A DNA stretch of 46,406 nucleotides from Verrucomicrobiota bacterium. Lineage in GTDB: Bacteria > Verrucomicrobiota > Verrucomicrobiia > Opitutales > Puniceicoccaceae. Below, in pieces: positions 17,384-26,311 of the stretch (within the stretch, counting starts at the first letter, position 1; each line of letters begins with the position of its first letter). The stretch lies in assembly GCA_038744685.1 (NCBI GenBank), contig JBCDMB010000025.1, forward strand, positions 1 through 46,406. Direction: 5' to 3'. The notes beneath the pieces are model-generated. The model saw only the letters and a program-made list of their open reading frames with translations. It searched no databases and was not told the origin of the DNA. A program made the translations under genes and the position numbers.

Positions 17384-19906
17384 ATGGTTGCCAAGCAGGT
17401 CGCCTCACTTTCAAATAAGGAGTTGCTTTGGTTTATCATTAGATTGCTGGTCGCTTTTCTGGCCGTATTCGCCTGCTCCTTGGTGAGTGCTGTTCCGAGT
17501 TCTCATAGGGGAGAAGGAAAGAATCGGTCTCACCCTGGAGTGTTTTCGGTGTTTGAAAAGGATCGCTCAAGCGCACTATTGAAGTTGCCTGTCAATACTC
17601 CCCCCCAGCTAAGAGGTGCCGCTGAGGAATTCTCCAGACAAGTCGAATCTATGGGTGGTGAATCGATATCGATCGTGACAGAGCAAGAGGACTTGGCTTC
17701 TATTCGTCCGGTGATCGAATTTGATGAGGGCCACGGGTTCCCGCCTAGCCCATTTATCTCAGATCGCGGAGACGATCGGTTTGTTCTCGAAGTAAGCTCG
17801 CGCGTCCTCACGATACGGGCAAATGATCCACTAGGGTGGGAGTTTGGTCTTTACACGCTGTTGGATCATTTTGGCGGGGTTCGTTGGTTCTGGCCAGGAG
17901 CCGACGGGACCTACACGCCGGAAAGAGCGAATTGGCGGATTCCCTACGGAACCTACGAGTTTCAGCCGGCTTATTTTTCGCGGCGGTTGACGGTGGGTAG
18001 GAGCGAGGAAGCTGAGACTTGGACGCGAAGAAACCGCCTCAGGGGTTCATACTCCTATTCTCACAATCTGCGACGGATCTTTGATCGTGAATTCTTTCTA
18101 GCGAATCCGGAAACCCTAGCAGTGGACTGGGATCCTCAGAATTCACCTGGACAGGGACACCCTCTTTGGAGGTCTCAACCCGACTTGACCTCCGATCTTG
18201 TGGTTGAGACTGCGGCAAGGGCGGCGATTGAAGCCTTCCAAGAGTCGCCTGATCGCTTGACCTTTTCTTTGGGGATCAACGACAACAATCACTACGGGGA
18301 CAATGAGCAGATTCGTGAGCTCACTCGGCCGATGCGATATTTTCGTGATCTACCTGACTACTCGGATCTGGTCTTTGATTTCATGAATCGGGTCGCAGAG
18401 GTGGTTTCGCTAGAGTTCCCGGATCGGTTTCTTGGATGTCTTTCTTACATGTGGGTGGAGAATGTTCCAAGTTTTCCCGTTCATCCGATGATCCTCCCTT
18501 ACCTCACGGCTGATCGAAGTCAGGGTTACGACGTCGACTTTACTGAAGAGGATCGTGAACTGGTTCGGGAGTGGGTGAGCGCGGGTCCTCGACTTGTTGG
18601 GATATACGACTATCTTCACAGCGCTCCAAATCCGTTTCCACGGAGGGCTAATCTAATCGTAGGTCAGAGGATTCGGGATGCTTATGAAACGGGAGTGCGC
18701 GCTTATTTTGGAGAGGTAAATGCGATTTGGCCTTTTCACGGCGACGTCCCTTGGTCGGTCGCGAGAATGCTTTGGGATCCAACCCTTGATCCGGGAGAGC
18801 TGGAGGAAGAGTTTTTGGTGAAGTTCTTTGGACCTGCGGCGCAAAAGATGGGTGAGTTCTACGACCGGGCCCGTTGGATATGGATGAGTCAGGGTGGCAG
18901 TGCTGTTTGGATTAAGTTTTACAAAGACGAGGGTGGCATCGCTCTTTTTGATGAAGACGATATTTCCGCAATGACCGAAATGTTGGACCAAGCGCTCGTC
19001 GATTCGGGAGAAGGAGTATACAAGACCCGGGTCGATGCCGTGCGAACCACTTGGGAGTTGACGCTAGCCTTCTTTCGAATGCAAAAGGCGAGAGAAGAAT
19101 TGGTTCTCGATGAAAGACAAAGTCTCACTCCAATAGAGATTGTCGAATTCCTGAACGCACGTGCCAAATGGATGGCTGTTCTTGAAAGCCTGAGGCAGGG
19201 TGTTTGGACACGAGAGACCGTCCGAACCGTTTTCTCGCAGTCGGATCCCACGTTTCACGCTGCCCGTAAAATCGTTTCTCAACTTTCTCCCGAAGAAAGG
19301 CTCCGTTTTTGGGATTGGCTCTTTGCTGAATCGTCCCGATTGGACGATTCGACCGCACGGTTTATTTTCGGGCTTGCACGGAGTGCTTCGGACGACAACT
19401 GGGAGAGCCTCGAAAAGACCGAAAACTTGAGAGAGGACTTGGGTGAAATCGAGACACTCGGGAACGAAAACTGGGAACTCAGTCTTTCTGAGCCGTGGAA
19501 ACTTTTGATCAGCCCTTCGGAAAGGGTAGAGGTTTCTTACAAAGGTGATGGGAAACAGGAATACCTTCGGTTTTTGAACGCCTACGCAATCGGGTTAGCA
19601 AGGGAGTTTCCCGTAGAGCGCGGACAAGTTTTTGAAGGAATCGTCAGGGTAGGGGCAAAGACCAGTCTTGGGAATCGTACATCGTTCTACTTCGAGTGGA
19701 AGGCAGAGGATGGGAGACCCCTTGGAACGACCAGGGCCCTTCGTTTGCCGGAGACCGAGCTGAATACTGAAGGGACCTTTCATGTATTCGGCGTCCCTCC
19801 AAAAGGATCTACTGAGGGAGCCTTGGTTTTATCGGCAGTTCGACAAGCGCCAGGTGACACCCTTGATGTTTACAGCGTGGAAATTCGTAGATTTGTCGAA
19901 GACTAG
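17384..19906 (+). CDS. Secreted DUF4838 protein (alpha-glucuronidase-like)
   Basis: The ATG at 17384 is preferred over a TTG at 17351. It gives a signal peptide (LLWFIIRLLVAFLAVFACSLVSA). The 840-residue product has an N-terminal GH67-like fold (FEFGLYTLLDHFGGVRWFWPG-type segment, with YTPERANWRIP and a Y..FQPAYFSRR stretch) followed by a DUF4838 domain (LTFSLGINDNNHYGDN, YLHSAPNPFPRRANLIV, YFGEVNAIWPFHGDVPW). Such proteins are numerous in Verrucomicrobiota and are thought to act on complex polysaccharides. The C-terminal ~170 residues look like a carbohydrate-binding beta-sandwich. Activity and substrate are inference only. Confidence 0.85.
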   Translation: MVAKQVASLSNKELLWFIIRLLVAFLAVFACSLVSAVPSSHRGEGKNRSHPGVFSVFEKDRSSALLKLPVNTPPQLRGAAEEFSRQVESMGGESISIVTEQEDLASIRPVIEFDEGHGFPPSPFISDRGDDRFVLEVSSRVLTIRANDPLGWEFGLYTLLDHFGGVRWFWPGADGTYTPERANWRIPYGTYEFQPAYFSRRLTVGRSEEAETWTRRNRLRGSYSYSHNLRRIFDREFFLANPETLAVDWDPQNSPGQGHPLWRSQPDLTSDLVVETAARAAIEAFQESPDRLTFSLGINDNNHYGDNEQIRELTRPMRYFRDLPDYSDLVFDFMNRVAEVVSLEFPDRFLGCLSYMWVENVPSFPVHPMILPYLTADRSQGYDVDFTEEDRELVREWVSAGPRLVGIYDYLHSAPNPFPRRANLIVGQRIRDAYETGVRAYFGEVNAIWPFHGDVPWSVARMLWDPTLDPGELEEEFLVKFFGPAAQKMGEFYDRARWIWMSQGGSAVWIKFYKDEGGIALFDEDDISAMTEMLDQALVDSGEGVYKTRVDAVRTTWELTLAFFRMQKAREELVLDERQSLTPIEIVEFLNARAKWMAVLESLRQGVWTRETVRTVFSQSDPTFHAARKIVSQLSPEERLRFWDWLFAESSRLDDSTARFIFGLARSASDDNWESLEKTENLREDLGEIETLGNENWELSLSEPWKLLISPSERVEVSYKGDGKQEYLRFLNAYAIGLAREFPVERGQVFEGIVRVGAKTSLGNRTSFYFEWKAEDGRPLGTTRALRLPETELNTEGTFHVFGVPPKGSTEGALVLSAVRQAPGDTLDVYSVEIRRFVED

Positions 19907-19992
19907 AATTTCGCTTTGGGCGCCCACCCATTGTAATAACCTACAAGGGTAACTAGCAGCCGAAGTGCCGATCCGAAGGAGCGGACGAAGGC

Positions 19993-20404
<412 letters not shown>

Positions 20405-20770
20405 ATGAAGCCAGTACTTTCTGAAATCACCAAGGAACAACTCCAGGAGGGTCGCGACCAGTTTAAGGTTGGCGATGGGGTCAAGGTCCACACCCGTGTC
20501 CGCGAGGGCGAGAAGACTCGTATCCAGATCTTTGCAGGGATCGTGATCGCCCGCAAAGGTTCCGGAATCAATGAGACTTTCACGGTTCGCCGGATTGCTT
20601 CCGGTGTTGGTTGTGAGAGGGTCTTTCCAGTTCACTCGCCGAACATCGAAAAGATCGAGGTCGACCGCGAAAGCGTGACGATGCGGGCGAGAATGTACTA
20701 CATGCGGGAACGCATTGGTAAACGTGCGAGCCTTGTGAAAGAAAAGCGTTTGGCTGAGCAGGGTCGATAG
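20405..20770 (+). CDS. rplS: 50S ribosomal protein L19
   Basis: The 121-residue protein contains FKVGDGVKVHTRVREGEKTR and IQIFAGIVIARKGSGINETFTVRR, then GVGCERVFPVHSPNIEKIEV, which are the L19 hallmarks. It lies at the 30S-50S interface. The length is normal. trmD and rpsP, common upstream partners, are not here; the next gene is trpA after 62 bp. Confidence 0.97.
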   Translation: MKPVLSEITKEQLQEGRDQFKVGDGVKVHTRVREGEKTRIQIFAGIVIARKGSGINETFTVRRIASGVGCERVFPVHSPNIEKIEVDRESVTMRARMYYMRERIGKRASLVKEKRLAEQGR

Positions 20771-20832
20771 TCGTAGGTCGTCCGACTACGGATACCTCGT
20801 CATTGGTAATCTGATCCACCGCTCCTTCGGAA

Positions 20833-21672
20833 ATGGTCAACAGCGATCGTATTGCCAACGCTTTCGATCCGAGCCGACTCGCTTCCGCTGGGAAATCTGC
20901 TGCTTTCGTCTCTTACGCGTGCGCGGGCGATCCTGACTTTGAGACTTCCGTCGAAGTCTTTCGCCGCTTGGTCAAGGCCGGTGTGGATGTTCTTGAAATC
21001 GGAGTACCTTTCAGTGATCCCCTGGCAGACGGTCCAACCAACCAACGGGCGGCAGAGCGGGCTCTTGCTTCAGGGATGCACTCTGAGGATGTCTTTCGCC
21101 TGGTTCGCCGGGTGCGGGAATTTACTGACGAAGCTCCCATAGTTTTCTACACGTATTACAATCTGGTTTATTCGAAAGGAATTCGTGAATACGTCCGGGA
21201 GGCAGTAGATGCCGGAGTAGATGGACTGTTGGTTTTGGACCTTCCACCCGAAGAGGCAGGGGAATACCTAGAGATTTGTAAAGAGGAGGGGATGTCGACC
21301 GTGTTTATCGTTGCTCCGACAACGCCTCCAGAACGGATCCCGATCATCACCGGTGTCGCTACCGGATTTGTCTACTACGTATCTCGCGAAGGAGTCACTG
21401 GGGAACGTTCGGAGTTGGCCGAGGGAGTTAAGGAGGCTGTCGCCGCAATCCAAGCCACAACGGACTATCCTGTCGTTGTTGGGTTTGGCATCTCGACCCA
21501 TGATCATGTTCGGGCGACCGCAGGTATGGCTTCTGGCGTTGTTGTTGGGAGCGCAATTGTAAAAAGGTGTGCAGCTTTGGCGAACGCAACGGAGGCAGAG
21601 TGGGACGAGTTTTCCCGTTTTCTTTTGGAGCTTACCTCGGGTTGCAACAAGGATCCGATCGGTCCGTCCTGA
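20833..21672 (+). CDS. trpA: Tryptophan synthase alpha chain
   Basis: The 279-residue TIM-barrel protein has the catalytic Glu and Asp in VLEIGVPFSDPLADGPTNQRA. It also has FYTYYNLVYSKGIREYV, GLLVLDLPPEEA, TGFVYYVSREGVTGER and VVGFGISTHDH with the phosphate-binding GVVVGSAIVK. It cleaves indole-3-glycerol phosphate to indole, which passes to TrpB. trpB is not in the window, so the trp genes are split. It is probably co-transcribed with rplS upstream. Confidence 0.96.
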   Translation: MVNSDRIANAFDPSRLASAGKSAAFVSYACAGDPDFETSVEVFRRLVKAGVDVLEIGVPFSDPLADGPTNQRAAERALASGMHSEDVFRLVRRVREFTDEAPIVFYTYYNLVYSKGIREYVREAVDAGVDGLLVLDLPPEEAGEYLEICKEEGMSTVFIVAPTTPPERIPIITGVATGFVYYVSREGVTGERSELAEGVKEAVAAIQATTDYPVVVGFGISTHDHVRATAGMASGVVVGSAIVKRCAALANATEAEWDEFSRFLLELTSGCNKDPIGPS

Positions 21673-21706
21673 CCCTCGACGATTCTCCCGGCGTTGTTAG
21701 TGTCGA

Positions 21707-22528
21707 ATGACCCGAAAGAAAAACAGTAGTTATAGAGGGGTCTCTATTTTTGTTTGGATTCTCTCTGGATTCGGGGCTTTGTGTGGCTGCTCAAGTCTAT
21801 CCAATGAATCGGGGAAGAGTGAAGCGGAACTTCAACTCGAGTTGGCCGAGGGTATGGGCGACCTGGCTGATCAAGAATTTGGACCCTTCGAACGAATCAT
21901 GGACTTTCCCGACCTCGAGGCTCGCACCAAAGTGGGGAGTAGCCGAGTGGAGTCGCCGCCTCTGCAACAGACCGATGGCCGGCAGTTATCCGGATCCGAA
22001 GGACGGGGAATCGGATTTCCAGCTTCAATCGAGATTCGAAATGCGGACTCTGTGCCAGTGGAGATCACAAAATTCGATGTTCGCCGCCGCACCCCATCCG
22101 TTTTTGGCTACTTCGCCTCGTTTCTCGGGGATGACCCCATCCGTCTCAAACCAGGAGAGGTATGGGACGGCACTTTCATCGTTTCCCGGAGGGAGGGATG
22201 GTATCGGCTCGAAGCTGAAGTTTCGGCACCTGAGGGTTGGACAGCGGTTCGAGGTGACGGAACAAGAGGCGTGTACTTTCGGGAAGAGACTCTGCCCAAG
22301 TTCGGATTTACCGGTTACGCGGTGACTCTTACCTTTTGGAATCTTAATGAGGAACCAGTTGAGTTTCGTTATTGGGTAGCCGATGAAGACTATAAGGGTG
22401 GAATCCCGTCGGATCCGCTTGCCCGTGGAAACATCAAGCTGAAATCAGAAGAGGCTCTCCAGATCGAATTCGAGAGTGATTCCCGGGAATGGAACCTTGT
22501 CACCGCTTCACCTGAGGATAAGGATTGA
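21707..22528 (+). CDS. Lipoprotein of unknown function
   Basis: The 273-residue product has a signal with lipobox FGALCGC (Cys about residue 27) followed by SSLSNESGKSEAE. The rest is acidic with a likely beta-sandwich part (IEIRNADSVPVEITKFDVRRR, FWNLNEEPVEFRYWVADED). I recognise no family. It ends three bases before the thyA start codon, so it is in the same transcript and thyA translation may be coupled to it. Confidence 0.7.
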   Translation: MTRKKNSSYRGVSIFVWILSGFGALCGCSSLSNESGKSEAELQLELAEGMGDLADQEFGPFERIMDFPDLEARTKVGSSRVESPPLQQTDGRQLSGSEGRGIGFPASIEIRNADSVPVEITKFDVRRRTPSVFGYFASFLGDDPIRLKPGEVWDGTFIVSRREGWYRLEAEVSAPEGWTAVRGDGTRGVYFREETLPKFGFTGYAVTLTFWNLNEEPVEFRYWVADEDYKGGIPSDPLARGNIKLKSEEALQIEFESDSREWNLVTASPEDKD

Positions 22529-22531
22529 GCG

Positions 22532-23326
22532 GTGAAAGCCTATCTGGATTTGATGCGCCAGATCCTCGAAACGGGGAGCTTCCGGGATGACCGGACCGGG
22601 ACAGGAACCTGGTCTCTTTTTGGAGCGCAGTTACGTTTCCCTTTGGAGGAGGGATTTCCCCTCGTAACCACGAAAAAGGTCCATTTGCGCTCGATCATTC
22701 ATGAGCTGCTGTGGTTTCTACGCGGCGAAACCAACGTCCGCTCGCTTCAAGAAAATGGTGTGTCTATCTGGGACGAGTGGGCCGATGAGGATGGCAATCT
22801 GGGGCGCGTTTATGGTGCACAGTGGCGTTCGTGGCAGGGCCCGGATGGGCAAACCGTGGATCAAATTGCTGAGGTGGTCCGATCCTTGCGAACCAATCCG
22901 GATAGCCGGCGTCATTTGGTGCTCGCTTGGAATCCAGGTGAGGTTGGAGAAATGGCTCTTCCACCTTGTCATGCTCTATTTCAGTTTTACGTGGCCGAGG
23001 GAAAATTGAGCTGTCAGCTCTACCAAAGAAGCGCGGATATTTTTCTGGGGGTTCCTTTCAATATAGCCTCCTACGCCTTGCTTCTTCAGATGATGGCACA
23101 AGTGTGTAGCTTGGAAGTAGGGGACTTTGTTCATACGTTTGGTGATGTCCACTTGTATGCGAATCATCGAGAGCAAGCGGAGTTGCAGCTTTCCCGAGAG
23201 CCTCGCCCTCTCCCCACGATGCAGCTCAATCCGGACCGCAAAGAACTGAACGAATTCGTCTACGAGGATTTCTCCCTCCAGGGCTATGATCCCTACTCGG
23301 CGATCAAAGCTCCAGTAGCAGTCTAG
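22532..23326 (+). CDS. thyA: Thymidylate synthase
   Basis: This 264-residue enzyme has the same length as the Escherichia coli one. It starts at a GTG (22532), giving [20 protein letters not shown]. The catalytic cysteine is in [12 protein letters not shown], the dUMP site in [22 protein letters not shown], and the folate-site arginine region in [13 protein letters not shown]. It converts dUMP to dTMP with methylene-tetrahydrofolate, producing dihydrofolate that the folA product next door reduces. Confidence 0.97.
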   Translation: MKAYLDLMRQILETGSFRDDRTGTGTWSLFGAQLRFPLEEGFPLVTTKKVHLRSIIHELLWFLRGETNVRSLQENGVSIWDEWADEDGNLGRVYGAQWRSWQGPDGQTVDQIAEVVRSLRTNPDSRRHLVLAWNPGEVGEMALPPCHALFQFYVAEGKLSCQLYQRSADIFLGVPFNIASYALLLQMMAQVCSLEVGDFVHTFGDVHLYANHREQAELQLSREPRPLPTMQLNPDRKELNEFVYEDFSLQGYDPYSAIKAPVAV

Positions 23327-23335
23327 TTTTCGATC

Positions 23336-23815
23336 ATGGAGACCCGCGGAACCTGGATTGCGGTAGTCGCCATGAATCAAAATCGGGTGATCGGAAAAGA
23401 TGGACAATTACCCTGGCATCTGCCGGAGGACTTGCAGTTTTTCAAAAAACTGACGGTTGGAGGAACAGTCATTATGGGGCGGAAAACCTACGAATCCATT
23501 GGACGTCCGCTTCCGAAGCGGAGGAATCTTGTGCTTTCTCGGTCACTATCGAATGCGGAGGGAGTTGAGGTCTTCTCCAACCTATCCGATTTAAATGACA
23601 AACTAGGGAATCATGAACGAATCTTCGTGATTGGCGGAGGAGAGATCTACCGGCTAGTGATGCCTTACCTGCAGGAAATTTATTTGTCCCTTGTCGAAGG
23701 AGAGCACGTAGGAGATGCCCACTTTCCACTTTTTGAGGAAGACTTTGAGGCACCCGAAACCGTCTATCGGGGAGATGGTTTTTCGGTGAAGCGGTATTCC
23801 CACACGACGAGTTAG
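23336..23815 (+). CDS. folA: Dihydrofolate reductase
   Basis: The 159-residue protein has VVAMNQNRVIGKDGQLPWHLPED (active-site Trp-His-Leu-Pro-Glu-Asp run), then VIMGRKTYESIGRPLPKRRNLVLSR and IFVIGGGEIYR. These form the NADPH and folate sites. It regenerates tetrahydrofolate after the thyA reaction. The start is nine bases after thyA, a classic thyA-folA pair. Confidence 0.96.
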   Translation: METRGTWIAVVAMNQNRVIGKDGQLPWHLPEDLQFFKKLTVGGTVIMGRKTYESIGRPLPKRRNLVLSRSLSNAEGVEVFSNLSDLNDKLGNHERIFVIGGGEIYRLVMPYLQEIYLSLVEGEHVGDAHFPLFEEDFEAPETVYRGDGFSVKRYSHTTS

Positions 23816-23898
23816 CCCGACAGGATGAACGGCTAAACGGAAGGAACTTCCCCAGTGCTTTTTCTCCTCAAACTTTCGCCCAACAAATTGCCCGTTCA

Positions 23899-25524
23899 CT
23901 ACCGGCCCAAAATCACCTTTGCGGTGTTATGACCGGAAGCACCCCAGACTCCTCCGCCGGGATGAGTGCTCGCACCCGTGAGGTAAAGGCCTTTGACCGC
24001 CGGAACTTTGTAACTCGATAGCTCCGGCATCGGGCGAAAAAAGAACATTTGGTCGAGACTCATTTCGAGGTGCATCACATTACCCCGGTGGTGACCGTGT
24101 AGTCGCTCGATTTCCAACGGAGTTTGAATGTAGCGGTCGATCACTTTCTCAGAGGTGCCTGGAGCATAGCGGTCGACGGCAGCGAGGAGCTTATCCGCCT
24201 CTCGATCAGCGATAGCGTCCCAGTTCTCTCCATTGCGCAACTCATAGGGATGATACTGCCCCCACACGAAAAGAACATGCTTCCCATCCGGGGCGAGGGT
24301 CGGGTCGAGAGCGGAGAACGTCATAGCCAACGGAACTGGATTGGTCGGCGGATGTCCGCGGACAAAGTCTCCGTAAGCATCATCGATTTCATCCCGTGAG
24401 CTGCAAAGGAGCTGCAGACCGTTGTGGCAATCTCCCACCCCATTGTGCAGATCTTCGCCGGGATAGTTCGGCAGGCTGTCCATCGCACACCGAACAATCA
24501 TTCCGAAACCATTGCCGATTCGGAGCTTCGCAACGCCCGCACGGATCCGGTTTGGGAGAGGAGCTTCGCTAAGGAGTTTTTCGACAGTCGTTTTAATGTG
24601 GCAGGCCGCTACAACGATCTTTGCACTGAATTCTTCACCGTTTTCCAGCTCTACTCCTGTTGCCTTTTTACCCGAAGAATCGGTAAGAATCTGGCTTACG
24701 GGAGCGTCTTCACGAACAGTTCCTCCATTTGCGATGATCGCTGCTTTGAGGGCTTGCGTTAAGGCTCCGCTACCACCTTTCGCTCGCTTCATTCCACTTT
24801 GGTGATACATCGCATGCCAACCGGCAAAGTTTCCACTCGCTATTTCGGAGGGGGCTGGACCGGATTGCGCTGCCAGCCAGAGGATAGCAGCCTTGAGCTG
24901 CTCGTTCTCAAATGTTTCTTCGACCAATTGCCCGTAAGGGCCGAAGATCTTCCGTAACATGTCGATCCGACCAAAGCCTTTGATCGACTTTCCAAAAAAG
25001 GAACGAAAGAGATTCCAAGGTGTCGGCGCACGTAGAAACGCTTGAAGAGCCCCCTCGTTGATTTCCTTCCATGCTTCCGTAAAGACGAGATAGGCCTCTG
25101 CATCCTGAGAACTCACCGCAGCGATGCTCTCACAGGTCTTGTGAACGTCTTTGTAAAACCGGATTGCCGGACCTTGATTCGCGGGGAGAGGGGAGTAGCC
25201 CCAAGGGTCCATCTCCAAATATTCGAGTCCGTATCGGGCAAGCGCGAGATCCTTCAAAACCGGTGTTTGATGGATCATAATATGAGCGGAACTACCCACG
25301 TCGATACGGTAGCCCGGAATTCGGTCAGTCTCAGTGCAGACCGCACCTCCGATGATCGGACGTCTTTCGAAAACGGCTACGTTTCGTCCTGCTTTTGCCA
25401 AGTAGGCGGCAGTGATCAATCCATTGTGTCCTCCACCAACAATGATTGCGTCGAATGCACTTTCCACACAGGTAGGGTTGGTCGCTAGTGGAGTGCGGTC
25501 AATCGAATCCCTTTTTTGTTCCAC
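23899..25524 (-). CDS. FAD-dependent oxidoreductase, PYROXD2/phytoene-desaturase-like
   Basis: The 541-residue protein has an N-terminal Rossmann dinucleotide fold (AIIVGGGHNGLITAAYLAKAG, then VAVFERRPIIGGAVCTE). Its C-terminus reads GLYLTGASTHPGGGVWGASG, the pattern of the NAD(P)/FAD amine-oxidase superfamily close to PYROXD2 and CrtI. The middle segment (GFGRIDMLRKIFGPYGQLVE, WHAMYHQSGMKRAKGGSGALTQAL) fits PYROXD2-like proteins better than carotene desaturases. The substrate is unknown. It converges with folA and is 83 bases away. Retinal or carotenoid synthesis for the rhodopsin at 38723 cannot be assigned to it. Confidence 0.85.
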   Translation of the reverse strand: MEQKRDSIDRTPLATNPTCVESAFDAIIVGGGHNGLITAAYLAKAGRNVAVFERRPIIGGAVCTETDRIPGYRIDVGSSAHIMIHQTPVLKDLALARYGLEYLEMDPWGYSPLPANQGPAIRFYKDVHKTCESIAAVSSQDAEAYLVFTEAWKEINEGALQAFLRAPTPWNLFRSFFGKSIKGFGRIDMLRKIFGPYGQLVEETFENEQLKAAILWLAAQSGPAPSEIASGNFAGWHAMYHQSGMKRAKGGSGALTQALKAAIIANGGTVREDAPVSQILTDSSGKKATGVELENGEEFSAKIVVAACHIKTTVEKLLSEAPLPNRIRAGVAKLRIGNGFGMIVRCAMDSLPNYPGEDLHNGVGDCHNGLQLLCSSRDEIDDAYGDFVRGHPPTNPVPLAMTFSALDPTLAPDGKHVLFVWGQYHPYELRNGENWDAIADREADKLLAAVDRYAPGTSEKVIDRYIQTPLEIERLHGHHRGNVMHLEMSLDQMFFFRPMPELSSYKVPAVKGLYLTGASTHPGGGVWGASGHNTAKVILGR

Positions 25525-25600
25525 AGAGCCGAAGTTCTGAAGTAGGGAGGTATTGAAGGGATTGGTTGGTGTTGTAAGAGGTTCCTATTGAAATTGGATT

Positions 25601-25706
25601 CACCACCCCACCACCTGACGGTGGTTCCCCCCTCCTCGCCAGCGAAGAGGGGAATTGGGGAGAAACTCTTCCTCTAAAAGGCGCGCTTCAGCGCGACGGG
25701 GTGGTG
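25601..25706. repeat. Palindromic repeat flanking DUF559 gene, copy 1
   Basis: It is bounded by CACCACCCC and GGGGTGGTG, with an internal CCCTCCTCG..CGAAGAGGGG hairpin and GCGCGCTTCAGCGCG. It lies eight bases beyond the stop of the DUF559 gene. A longer relative is at 26168-26303 on the other side, and a partial copy at 2716-2768. Confidence 0.75.
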
Positions 25707-25714
25707 CAGCCGAT

Positions 25715-26089
25715 CTAATCAAAAAGCCGACGGGTGAAATGCTTCTTGATCTGCTCAAGCACCCAATCGGGGTGTTCAAAAATCGCTCTGTTCTCAAATC
25801 GAATCACGCGAACTCCTTTGCTTTTGATGACTTGAGTTCTTTCGTGGTCCAAGTTCTCTGCGATCACGCCTTCATGAACCTGACCATCGAGCTCAATCGC
25901 CAAGCGCTCAGCGGGACAGTAGAAGTCTACAATAAATTCACCAACTCCTTGCTGTCTTCTAAACTTCCTTCCCTCCAACTGGCGATTCTTGAGTAAAGTC
26001 CACAGGCGCGCTTCAGCAGGAGTCGCTTCGTTGCGGAGTTTACGCCGCAAGGCATTTATATTCTTCTTCGAGGACACTAAGAAAACCAA
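25715..26089 (-). CDS. DUF559 endonuclease-like protein
   Basis: The 124-residue protein has LRNEATPAEARLWTLLKNRQ, GRKFRRQQGVGEFIVDFYCP and LAIELDGQVHEG. This is DUF559, a restriction-endonuclease-like fold related to Vsr. The D..-E-x-D residues (IVDFYCP, IELDGQ) are the likely metal site. Such genes occur scattered through genomes, often next to palindromic repeats. Here repeats with the same ends stand on both sides. Function is unknown; single-strand or mismatch cleavage or repeat mobilisation are possibilities. Confidence 0.88.
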   Translation of the reverse strand: MVFLVSSKKNINALRRKLRNEATPAEARLWTLLKNRQLEGRKFRRQQGVGEFIVDFYCPAERLAIELDGQVHEGVIAENLDHERTQVIKSKGVRVIRFENRAIFEHPDWVLEQIKKHFTRRLFD

Positions 26090-26167
26090 GTCTAAAGACT
26101 GCGATGGGTGCTAGAGGTTTAGTTGGTTTCAAGGGAAATGAGTAGAGATTTCTTTCAATTGAGAGCA

Positions 26168-26303
26168 CACCACCCAACCACCGGAAGGCGGTCCCCCCTC
26201 CTCGGGTGCGAAGAGGGGAATTAGGGACAAGACCTCTCCCTCAAAGAAGCTCCCCTCTTCGTTTACGAGGAGGGGTGGCGCGCTTTAGCGTGACGGGGTG
26301 GTG
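26168..26303. repeat. Palindromic repeat flanking DUF559 gene, copy 2
   Basis: It runs from CACCACCC to GGGGTGGTG and has the same internal CCCTCCTCG..GAAGAGGGGAATT core as copy 1, plus a second CCCCTCTTCG..CGAGGAGGGG hairpin. It ends nine bases before the dnaB stop codon, so it may also serve as a terminator for dnaB. Confidence 0.75.
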
Positions 26304-26311
26304 TTTTCTTC

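Noticed and set aside
23899-25524. Carotenoid desaturase (CrtI) feeding retinal to the rhodopsin
   Set aside because: The motifs fit the PYROXD2-like branch better, it is 13 kb away, and no crtB or blh gene is nearby.
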